Shown piece after piece: positions 1 to 9,167 of a stretch of 10,972 nt of DNA; the first letter of the stretch is position 1; every line of letters begins with the position of its first letter. The notes under the pieces are model-generated. The model did no database searches. It was not told where the DNA came from and was given only the letters and a program-made list of their open reading frames with translations. The DNA lies in NCBI GenBank assembly GCA_038231495.1, contig JBBRLG010000227.1, positions 1-10,972 of the forward strand. The letters are read 5' to 3'. Both the position numbers and the translations under genes were made by a program. The DNA comes from JBBRLG01 sp038231495. GTDB taxonomy: Bacteria; Planctomycetota; Planctomycetia; Gemmatales; Gemmataceae.

Positions 1-13
1 AAGCGGCAAACCA

Positions 14-2656
<2,643 letters not shown>

Positions 2657-2685
2657 GACGACTCTCCCACGGAAAGTGAAGGGTT

Positions 2686-2719
2686 GCCGCTTGCGGCTAA
2701 GCGCTCAGCCGCAAGCGGC
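2686..2719. repeat. 34-base palindrome between tssG and clpV
   Basis: This is a near-perfect palindrome with arms GCCGCTTGCGGCT and AGCCGCAAGCGGC (13 bp), and an AGCGCT centre closed by one A/C mismatch. It begins four bases after the tssG stop codon and ends 29 bases before the clpV start. There is no T-run after it on the minus strand, so a classical intrinsic terminator is unlikely. It could be an mRNA-stabilising or processing hairpin, or a REP-like element. It shares its arm with the mlaF-mlaD element at 8300-8347. Confidence 0.85.
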
Positions 2720-2723
2720 GGTC

Positions 2724-3824
2724 TCAAACTTGTACGATTTCCTGCCCCGAAAACACCGCGTCGTCCGCGTCGCGGGCGTGCGGCGTGGTGCCCAGCCAGG
2801 TGTTCCAGCCCAGGCGCGGCCCAAGGCCGCCGTCGTCCGTGAGGTGACACGCGGGCACGTCCTCCGCCCGCAAGATCAGTTGTATGTCGAAATCCAACTC
2901 CGGCCCGACGTACAGCCGGGCCAGGTGGCACAGCAGGAAGAACGACTTGCGCCGGGCGACCGGCGACCGGTCCGGCAAATAGGCGTCGAACTCGTCGCGC
3001 CGCAACGGTCCCAGGCGCAACCGGATCATGCCCTGCACGTCCCACACGCGCTCGCCGGCCACCAGGTTCAGACCCATCTCGCAGTTGGCGTCGCCCAGCT
3101 TCGACTGGTTGTCGGCCCCCAGCCGCAGCCAGCGTCCGTGGAACTGGCGCACCTCGACCGCCAGGCCGAAGTAGTCGGCAAGCAGGGCGCGAAGCCCGAC
3201 GGCGGAACGCGGACGCTGCGATAGGAGACCACCGTAGTACAACAGGGCGAGGTCGTCAACTACCGCGAGCGTTTGTTCGCGCGGCTCCGCGTCCACCGTG
3301 ACGACGTGGCTCACCCGCAACCGCCCGCGCAAAGCCGGCAAACCGAGGCCGATCAGGCTGTAAAGCGCCTGGGTAAAAGTGTCGGGTTCTTTGGCAAAAT
3401 GGTCGCCGTGTTCCTGGGCGAGGAAGAAGCGGTACTTCTCCCAGGAGCGGTAGAACAGCGAAACGAAGCGGTGGTTGAACTGGTCGAGCCACGCGCGGAG
3501 GGCGTAGCGTTCCGGCCCGCGCTGCTCGCGGTCGAGGCGCATCAGCAGTTCGGTATAGTGCCGGGGCAGGATGCCGCTCGGCCCGGTCAGGCCCAGAAAC
3601 GCTTGCACCAGCAACGGCGGGCCGTCCGTGCCCGGCAGGATTTCGTAGACGGCACTGGGCGGAAAATTGAGCGAAAGGTGGGCGCAAAAGCGGGCGATCT
3701 CGTCGCGCGGCGCGGCGGTCAGGCCGACAGGTCGCCGGCGCGGATCGACGCGCGCGAGCAAGCGCACGGCCTGGAAGAAATCAAACGCGAACCCTTCGGC
3801 GAACAGGCGCTCGGTGACGGTCAT
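2724..3824 (-). CDS. tssG: Type VI secretion baseplate subunit TssG
   Basis: This 366-residue protein is the T6SS baseplate component TssG (ImpH/VasB family), which with TssF, TssE and TssK builds the wedge on which the sheath and tube assemble. Family hallmarks seen in order are FDFFQAVRLLARV near the N-terminus (14-26), LTGPSGILPRHYTELL at 79-94, a FNHRFVSLFYRSWEKYRFF block at 116-134, VWDVQGMIRLRLGPL at 260-274, FDAYLP at 279-284, and the C-terminal VGPELDFDIQLIL and RLGWNTWLG blocks. Length fits the family. The start is not certain. ATG at 3824 puts the FFQAVRLL motif where it belongs but has no clear ribosome binding site. GTG at 3857 is possible, and ATG at 3995 lies inside an inverted repeat and is unlikely. 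The usual partner tssF is not upstream; a repeat block and a surface-protein gene are there instead. clpV follows directly. Confidence 0.93.
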   Translation of the reverse strand: MTVTERLFAEGFAFDFFQAVRLLARVDPRRRPVGLTAAPRDEIARFCAHLSLNFPPSAVYEILPGTDGPPLLVQAFLGLTGPSGILPRHYTELLMRLDREQRGPERYALRAWLDQFNHRFVSLFYRSWEKYRFFLAQEHGDHFAKEPDTFTQALYSLIGLGLPALRGRLRVSHVVTVDAEPREQTLAVVDDLALLYYGGLLSQRPRSAVGLRALLADYFGLAVEVRQFHGRWLRLGADNQSKLGDANCEMGLNLVAGERVWDVQGMIRLRLGPLRRDEFDAYLPDRSPVARRKSFFLLCHLARLYVGPELDFDIQLILRAEDVPACHLTDDGGLGPRLGWNTWLGTTPHARDADDAVFSGQEIVQV

Positions 3825-3927
3825 GGCGGACGGGACGCTCGCGAGACCAGCGGACACGGGGCGACCGCTGTAGTATGCCGGATCGGGCCAGTAATTTCGC
3901 GGGTAATTTCGGGGATTCTGCGTCCGG

Positions 3928-4021
3928 GGCGAGCGTCGGGGCGTAAGCCCGACGTGTTCGGGGCGTAAGCCCGACGTGTTCGGGGTGCAACCCACGTCGG
4001 GCTTACGCCCCGACGCTCGCC
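3928..4021. repeat. 29-bp perfect inverted repeat downstream of the propeller gene
   Basis: The arms 3928-3956 and 3993-4021 are perfect reverse complements (29 bp) separated by 36 bases that contain most of the second tandem unit. The element begins four bases after the stop codon of the propeller gene on the minus strand. The long GC-rich stem could end or protect that transcript, and would separate it from tssG, whose start lies about 100 bases further on. No T-run follows, so calling it an intrinsic terminator would be inference. Confidence 0.85.
3936..3979. repeat. Two exact copies of a 22-bp tandem repeat
   Basis: TCGGGGCGTAAGCCCGACGT plus two further bases is repeated exactly at 3936-3957 and 3958-3979. 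A third, decayed copy starts at 3980 with TCGGGGTGCAA. Each unit contains its own short inverted repeat (GTCGGG/CCCGAC type), so each could form a hairpin. Confidence 0.9.
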
Positions 4022-4025
4022 TGCC

Positions 4026-6668
4026 TCACGGCTGGTTAAAAAACTCCCTACTCGAAGCAAACCCCGTCTCGATACCGAACAGGTCCAAGGACGAAAAGAC
4101 CCACCCCTTCACCTCGTCCCCTGGCGGCGTGCTGCGGTGCAACAACTCCGGCAAGAACGGCTGCGTCGGCAACACCGGCAGCGAAGGGTCGCCGTAGAAC
4201 GTTCGCACCGCGTCCGTGCGGAACTCCGGCGACGCCAGGAAATTACCCGCCACCCCGGCGTGACCCAGCGTCGGCAGCGCGGTCAGCCAGCCGTTGACCT
4301 CGGTACTGCTTACGGCGGCACCCGTCCGGTGCAGAAGCAAGCTATACAGGGCCAACACGAAATTGGTGTCGGGGTTCGACGAGCCGATCAGTACGTTGGC
4401 GCGGTTACTAAATTCGGGGCTGCCCAGGAACCCCGTGATGACCTGCTCCTGGGTCGTCCCCGATTGGGAGAACAGCGTCACCCAGTAGTTATCCTCGCCG
4501 GTCGCCGGCGACCGGCCGAGGAACTGGGCGTAGTACAAATCCACGAGCCGCCGCGCCGCTTCGGTCGCATGTTCGATCCCGGAAGCTACGCCGTTTGTGC
4601 CGAGAGTTGGCAGGGCGTTGATCCAGTACGTCAACTCGGCGGTCGAACCCGCGCGGCCGAGGAAATCGAGGTACAGGTTCTGAACGAAGCGTTGGTTGCC
4701 GGGCAAGAAGTTGACGGAAGCTTCAGCGGAGCGGCCGCTCTCGCCGCCGGCGCCGACCGCCGTGACCTGGTAGAAGTAAGTCGCACCGGCGACGAGGCCG
4801 GCGTCCGAGTAGTTCGTCGAGCCGTCGTCGGTCGAGATCGGCGTCGCCCCTTCACCGCCGCTGGTGGTCGAGCGGTAGATGTTGTAACTCGTGGCCCCCG
4901 CGGCAGCATTCCACGCCAAAAAGACCGACGACGAGCCGGTCAACATCGCCGTCAGGCCGGTCGGCGGTGCGGGCGTCGCGGCGAGCAGGCCGTAACCGAC
5001 CAGGGCGTTGGACGTGGCCACGAAGACGCGGCCGTTGGCGACGGTGGGCACCGCGAACGTGTCCAGCGTGCCAAGGGCATCGCGGTTGCCGGCCGCCTGG
5101 GCGCTGGTATACAACTCGGTGCCGTAGTTGCCGGCGTCGTAGGCCCGCAGCACGCCGGACCCTTTTTCCAGGTCCCACACGATGCCGTTGGTGGTGCCGT
5201 TGGCCGACACGCTCGGCGTCGAGCCGGGGTAGGAAAAGCTGTCGGGCGTCTGCGATCCGGCGGCAGTCGCAATCGAGGCACTGCCGTTGGCGATCGCGAA
5301 CGCCTTGCCGTGCGCGTTGGGCGTGACGTAGTAGAGCGTGTTGTTGAAAAAGGCCGGCGTGCCGAACGCGGCACCGATCGCGCCGGACAGCGTTTGGACC
5401 ACGTTGTCCGTCGAGCCGCCCGCGTTGTAGTGGCCCATGTTGTCGCGGTCGATGAGGTAGAGGACACCTTCCTTACCGGCGGCGACGAGCAGGTGCGGGT
5501 GCGCGGCACTGCCGACCGCGTCGGGGAGGATGAGCGGTGCCTGGGTGCCGAGGTCCTGGTCCTTGGAATCGAGCGTGGCCTGGTTAAACGGCGTGAAGTA
5601 ATCGGCCACCTTCAGGCCCCAGCCGTTGCCGTTCGGATTGGCGGCACTGGTGGTTGGATCGACCACGAGCTTGAGGACCGAATCGCCGTAGTCGCCCTTG
5701 TTGGGCAGGCCGCTGCTGTTAAGCGTGCCGTCAAAAGTGCCGTTGCCGGTCTCGACGTAGAGCGCGCCCTGCGGGTCAACCGTGACACCGCCGCCGGCAT
5801 CCCAGATGCCGCCGTCGCTGCCGTTGGGCGTGGTGTTGAACGCGGCCTTGAGTTGTAAACTGGCCGCGTCGAAGCCGAGTACCCAGCCGTGGTAGGGCGG
5901 GATGTCGCCGTTGTGGCCGGCCGTGGCGAGGTACACCGTGCCGTTGGCCAAGGTCAGGGCGGCGCGCTGGAGCTGGCGCAGGGCGTTGTAAGTGACCTTG
6001 CCGCCGACCGCGCCGGCACCCGTTCCGGTTACCGACGGCCCGCTGTTAGAGGTAAACGCGCCGCTGTTAAAGGAGGTGTCGGCGACGACCACCGGCCCGC
6101 CGGCGCGCTCGCTGCCGTCGGCCAGGCTGACCGCGTGCAACCGTTGGACGTAGTGGTTGTTGCCGTTTACCACTTCCTGCGTAGCGGCGACGACGTAGAG
6201 GGTCTGCGTGCCGGCGTCGATCGCGGGCGTACCGGTGATGCCGACCTCCGGCCCGACGCCGGTGCTGCTCACGGCGGAGCTGGGAATGGGCGTAACCGTC
6301 GCGCCGGCCAGGCCGGTGAGAAAGCTGTCTTGCCAAAGTACCTGGCCGCTGTGGGCGTCGATGGCGTAGAGGCTATCGTGCTCGGTGGCGACGAAAACCA
6401 CGTCGTGAAAGCCGGGGCTGGTGCCGGTGGTGATTTTCACGCCGGTTACGACGAGCGGCTGGGCGAAGACCATGCCGTCCACGCTCGTGCTGAACTGTTT
6501 ACCGAAGGTCGCGGCACTCACGTTGGCCGGCGTGAGCGTGGTTTCGTTGGGGTTTACGCCCGTGCTGGCAAGATCGTTATGGTAGTTCCCGACGTTCGCC
6601 GACGGCACGAGCCGGTTTTCGAGTTCTTCGAGGGTCGGGCGAACGAAACGAGACGACTTCCGAGACAT
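4026..6668 (-). CDS. Surface/secreted PQQ-like beta-propeller protein with FN3 and DUF4214 repeats
   Basis: This 880-residue protein probably acts outside the cytoplasm, but its ligand or activity is unknown. Residues 12-23 (TLEELENRLVPS) match the LEPR-XLL-like N-terminal signature common on large planctomycete exported proteins; no classical signal peptide is seen. Residues about 45-560 are a beta-propeller of PQQ-like blades, with motifs such as LYAIDAHSGQVLW near 100-112 and similar blades around 257-275 and 403-408. A fibronectin type III domain covers about 566-655. Four DUF4214-like units follow at about 658-686, 705-753, 767-816 and 817-877, with the FLGR, YW and LxSPEF patterns; the last is divergent. 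The start at 6668 is chosen because GGGAGA lies six bases upstream and the signature begins near residue 12. The open frame continues upstream to 7034, but that extension runs through a heptamer repeat array and overlaps mlaD. The gene is intact and likely a separate transcription unit. Confidence 0.85.
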   Translation of the reverse strand: MSRKSSRFVRPTLEELENRLVPSANVGNYHNDLASTGVNPNETTLTPANVSAATFGKQFSTSVDGMVFAQPLVVTGVKITTGTSPGFHDVVFVATEHDSLYAIDAHSGQVLWQDSFLTGLAGATVTPIPSSAVSSTGVGPEVGITGTPAIDAGTQTLYVVAATQEVVNGNNHYVQRLHAVSLADGSERAGGPVVVADTSFNSGAFTSNSGPSVTGTGAGAVGGKVTYNALRQLQRAALTLANGTVYLATAGHNGDIPPYHGWVLGFDAASLQLKAAFNTTPNGSDGGIWDAGGGVTVDPQGALYVETGNGTFDGTLNSSGLPNKGDYGDSVLKLVVDPTTSAANPNGNGWGLKVADYFTPFNQATLDSKDQDLGTQAPLILPDAVGSAAHPHLLVAAGKEGVLYLIDRDNMGHYNAGGSTDNVVQTLSGAIGAAFGTPAFFNNTLYYVTPNAHGKAFAIANGSASIATAAGSQTPDSFSYPGSTPSVSANGTTNGIVWDLEKGSGVLRAYDAGNYGTELYTSAQAAGNRDALGTLDTFAVPTVANGRVFVATSNALVGYGLLAATPAPPTGLTAMLTGSSSVFLAWNAAAGATSYNIYRSTTSGGEGATPISTDDGSTNYSDAGLVAGATYFYQVTAVGAGGESGRSAEASVNFLPGNQRFVQNLYLDFLGRAGSTAELTYWINALPTLGTNGVASGIEHATEAARRLVDLYYAQFLGRSPATGEDNYWVTLFSQSGTTQEQVITGFLGSPEFSNRANVLIGSSNPDTNFVLALYSLLLHRTGAAVSSTEVNGWLTALPTLGHAGVAGNFLASPEFRTDAVRTFYGDPSLPVLPTQPFLPELLHRSTPPGDEVKGWVFSSLDLFGIETGFASSREFFNQP

Positions 6669-6674
6669 GGCGGT

Positions 6675-6680
6675 TCTCCC
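6675..6680 (-). promoter_or_regulatory. Ribosome binding site fixing the propeller-protein start
   Basis: On the minus strand this reads GGGAGA, six bases before the ATG at 6668. It resembles the GGGAGAG before clpV and supports starting the protein at MSRKSSRF rather than in the repeat-derived upstream frame. Confidence 0.6.
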
Positions 6681-6733
6681 AGGCAAGACGCCGAACGGGA
6701 CGACCCATTTGCCATGCAAAAGAGGGGCCACGG

Positions 6734-6823
6734 GAAATCCGAAATCCGAAGAAGAAAATCCGAAATCCCAAATCCCAAATCCGAAACAGGCGGGTCTTTT
6801 TTCGGATGGCGGATTTCGGATTT
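6734..6823. repeat. Heptamer (G/C)AAATCC array with inverted copies between mlaD and the propeller gene
   Basis: Heptamers GAAATCC or CAAATCC occur at 6734-6740, 6741-6747, 6762-6768, 6769-6775 and 6776-6782, with inverted copies (GGATTTCGGATTT) at 6811-6823. AAATCCGAAATCC at 6735-6747 and at 6756-6768 is an exact 13-bp reverse complement of that right-hand copy, so alternative hairpins are possible after the mlaD stop. The stretch is AT-rich against GC-rich surroundings and is non-coding; its open translation is the repetitive DFGF-type artefact. Confidence 0.8.
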
Positions 6824-6847
6824 GCATTTTTCGGATTTCTCTGCCCG

Positions 6848-8284
6848 TCAATGCTTCGGCGAAAACGCCGGCGTCGGAGTGGGTGGCGTCGCTGGACCTT
6901 CCTTCAAACCGCTGCTCGGCCGGATCGCGCCGCCCAGGCCGAGCGACTCCGGGTGCCGGGCGAGCTTGTCCGCGAACGTTTCCAAATCCTTCAAAATGCG
7001 GTCGAACCGCGGCATACTCTTGTTCAGCCCACACAACGCCTCGTCCAGGCGGTTGTACAGCGTCGGGTCGGTCAGGATGCGCTTGAACGTGCCGTCGCTC
7101 TGGCCGATGACGCGCACCAGGTCGCCCACGTCGCTCAGGCTGCGGTTGAGCTTGTCCAGGCTCGTGTCCAGGTTGCGCGTGATGGCGTCACTACGGTCGG
7201 CCAGCGGCTTCGTCGCCTTCTGCAGGTTGCGAATCACGTCGTCGGCCCGGCCCAGCGAGTCGTTGAAGTTCTTCATCACGCCGCGCGCCTCCTGCAAGCC
7301 TTCGTCCGTGTTCTTGGCGATGCCGGGCAGCCGTTCGCTGGCCTCGCGCGTGTTCTTGGCAATGGCCGGGGCTTCGTCGCTGGCCTCGCGGAGGTTGCGG
7401 GCCGTCGCCGGCAGCGTGTCGCTGGCGTCGCGCACGTTCTTGATGATCGCCGTCGCCAGGCGCACGTTGTCGTCGCTGACGAGGTTGCCCAGGCGCGTCG
7501 TCAGCACGTTAAGGTTTTCCAAAATGGTCTTCACCATGTCCTGGTTGCCGGCCACGAACAGGTTCAGCCGTTCGGTGAGCTGCGTCCAGGCGCGGGCCGT
7601 CGCACCGATGTCGTCGCTCGTCCTTTCCAGGCCGGGAATGGCCTCGCGCGCCCGCTTGGACAGCGCGCCGATCTCCTTGACCGACTCGCGGGCGTCCGGC
7701 AGCGCCCGCCGGGTGTCCTTGGCCAGGTCGCGGTACTCCTTCAACGTTTCCTCGATGAGCGGCGTCATGTCCTCGATGCGCTTGAGCGAGCGGCGCATGT
7801 CGTTCAGCGCTTCCTGCGTCGTCGGCACCACGTCGGACGCCCGGGTCAAGAGCGTGTTGATGGTGATCTGGCGCGCGCCCACGATCTCTTCGCCGGGCGG
7901 CACGATCCGGCGGTCGGGCAGTTCCGGCGGCTTGACGACGATGGGGATGAAGTCGATGCTGGCGTCGTTGCCCAGCACGCCGATGACGAGCGTCGGCTTC
8001 TCGCTGTAGTGGATGGTGTGCTTGCTCTCGACGGTGATTTTGACGCGCACCTGGCCGCTGTCGTCGTCTAGCTGCACGTCAGTCACTTCGCCGATGCGGA
8101 CGCCGGAGCGGCGCACGGGGCTGCCCTGGCTGATGCCGGGCGCGTCGTCGAAGAGGACGGTGTAGGTGTTGGCCCTGCGAAACAGCGGCGGCAGGCTGCC
8201 GAACAGCAGGACCAGGCCGGCCAGCAGCACCAGCGTCACGACGACGAAGATGCCCAGGCGGATGCGGAGGTTACGCTCATTCAT
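6848..8284 (-). CDS. mlaD: MCE-domain lipid-transport protein (MlaD-like) with long repeat-bearing helical tail
   Basis: This 478-residue protein is the membrane-anchored substrate-binding part of an Mla/MCE-type lipid transporter working with the permease and ATPase encoded just upstream. Residues about 10-30 (IRLGIFVVVTLVLLAGLVLL region) form one N-terminal transmembrane helix. Residues about 38-118 are a single MCE domain with the family pattern GISQGSPVRRSGVRIGEV at 50-67. From about 145 to 440 the chain is predicted helical and highly charged. It holds four 21-residue units (154-237) each beginning with proline, then six 14-residue units (273-356). The C-terminus is proline-rich. E. coli MlaD is under half this length, so the architecture is closer to MCE proteins with an extended helical needle. 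The start is ATG at 8284, placing the membrane helix at the N-terminus; the open frame reaches 8347, but that stretch is an inverted repeat. It follows mlaF by 63 bases. Confidence 0.9.
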   Translation of the reverse strand: MNERNLRIRLGIFVVVTLVLLAGLVLLFGSLPPLFRRANTYTVLFDDAPGISQGSPVRRSGVRIGEVTDVQLDDDSGQVRVKITVESKHTIHYSEKPTLVIGVLGNDASIDFIPIVVKPPELPDRRIVPPGEEIVGARQITINTLLTRASDVVPTTQEALNDMRRSLKRIEDMTPLIEETLKEYRDLAKDTRRALPDARESVKEIGALSKRAREAIPGLERTSDDIGATARAWTQLTERLNLFVAGNQDMVKTILENLNVLTTRLGNLVSDDNVRLATAIIKNVRDASDTLPATARNLREASDEAPAIAKNTREASERLPGIAKNTDEGLQEARGVMKNFNDSLGRADDVIRNLQKATKPLADRSDAITRNLDTSLDKLNRSLSDVGDLVRVIGQSDGTFKRILTDPTLYNRLDEALCGLNKSMPRFDRILKDLETFADKLARHPESLGLGGAIRPSSGLKEGPATPPTPTPAFSPKH

Positions 8285-8299
8285 GGTGCGACTCACAGT

Positions 8300-8347
8300 T
8301 TGCCGCTGGCGGCTGAGCGGTTCCGGGCGCTCAGCCGCCAGCGGCAA
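8300..8347. repeat. 20-bp perfect inverted repeat between mlaF and mlaD
   Basis: Arms 8300-8319 and 8328-8347 are perfect reverse complements (20 bp) with an eight-base spacer. The right arm touches the mlaF stop codon. The hairpin lies inside the mlaE-mlaF-mlaD operon, 15 bases before the mlaD start, and lacks a T-run, so it more plausibly affects message stability or relative expression than ends transcription. The core GCCGCTGGCGGCT is one base different from the tssG-clpV element. Confidence 0.9.
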
Positions 8348-9163
8348 TTACGTTCTTCCCAGTTCCTGCAAGCGATCGCGCGCCTCGCCTTCGACGAACT
8401 GGCGCACGCGCGTGTCGCCGCAGTTTTTTAACTCGTCCCGCGTGCCGTCGAAGATGACCTGGGCCGCGTCCGGTTCCAGCCGGCTGAGCGGGTACAGCAT
8501 CACGATGCGGTCGGCCACCTTTTGCACCGTCTTCATGTCGTGCGTCACGACGATGCTCGTCACCGCATACTGGCTGCGCGTCTGCAAAATCAGCTCGTTA
8601 ATCACGTCCGTCATGATCGGGTCCAGGCCGGTCGTCGGCTCGTCGTAGAGCATGACCTCCGGGTTCAAGGCCAGCGCCCGCGCCAGGCCGACCCGCTTTT
8701 TCATGCCGCCGGACAACTCCGCCGGCTTCTTCGGCAGCGCCGTCGCCGGCAGGCCGACCTCCTGGAGCCGCTGGCGCACGACCTCTTGAATTTCAGACTC
8801 GGGCCGGCCACCCTGTGCCTTCAGGCCGAACGCGATGTTCTCGTAAACCGTCAGGCTGTCGAACAGCGCCGCGCCCTGGAACAGGTAGCCGAACCGCAGC
8901 CGCCGTTTGGCAATTTCGCGTTCGCTCAGGCCGGTCCACTCGGTGCCGTCGAAGGTCACGCGGCCGCCGGTGGGCCGTAGCAGGCCGATGATGATTTTCA
9001 ACAGGACCGTTTTGCCGCAACCGCTTTCGCCGATCACCACCAGGGTTTGGCCACGGCGCACACTCAGGCCGATCGAACGCAGGATCGGCTGGCTGCCGAA
9101 CCGCATCGACACCTGTTCGAGGGCCAGCAGTGGCACCGGGTTGATCGGGGGTGCGGTGCTCAT
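8348..9163 (-). CDS. mlaF: Lipid-transport ABC ATPase MlaF-like
   Basis: This 271-residue protein is the nucleotide-binding subunit of the Mla-type retrograde/anterograde phospholipid ABC transporter, acting on the cytoplasmic face with MlaE. All catalytic motifs are present: Walker A GESGCGKT at 45-52, Q-loop glutamine at 96 in FQGAALFDSLTV, signature LSGGMKKR at 150-157, Walker B with catalytic E175 in LYDEPTTGLDP, and the H-loop histidine at 208 in VVTHDM. The GAALFDSLTVYENIAFGL stretch and GGMKKRVGLARAL are characteristic of the MlaF/MkL branch rather than of importers in general. The start ATG lies four bases after the mlaE stop, so the two are almost certainly co-translated from one message. 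The stop codon abuts a 20-bp perfect inverted repeat that separates it from mlaD. Confidence 0.95.
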   Translation of the reverse strand: MSTAPPINPVPLLALEQVSMRFGSQPILRSIGLSVRRGQTLVVIGESGCGKTVLLKIIIGLLRPTGGRVTFDGTEWTGLSEREIAKRRLRFGYLFQGAALFDSLTVYENIAFGLKAQGGRPESEIQEVVRQRLQEVGLPATALPKKPAELSGGMKKRVGLARALALNPEVMLYDEPTTGLDPIMTDVINELILQTRSQYAVTSIVVTHDMKTVQKVADRIVMLYPLSRLEPDAAQVIFDGTRDELKNCGDTRVRQFVEGEARDRLQELGRT

Positions 9164-9167
9164 GATT

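Noticed and set aside
2686..2719. Intrinsic terminator between tssG and clpV
   Set aside because: The stem is strong, but no T-run follows on the minus strand, and clpV lies too close to expect separate transcription.
3928..4021. CRISPR array
   Set aside because: Only two exact direct copies with no spacers between them, and the arms are inverted.
4137..5858. 573-codon open frame on the plus strand, antisense to the propeller gene
   Set aside because: Composition is dominated by Arg, Gly, Val, Gln and His with no recognisable domain; it is the mirror of a GC-rich gene whose other strand has clear domains.
6669..7034. N-terminal extension of the propeller protein to 7034
   Set aside because: It would overlap mlaD by 187 bases and includes repeat-derived residues; a ribosome binding site and the conserved N-terminal signature support 6668.
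5889..8009. 706-codon plus-strand open frame crossing the propeller gene, the heptamer array and mlaD
   Set aside because: It runs through non-coding repeats and two well-supported genes on the other strand, and its residue pattern changes abruptly between them.
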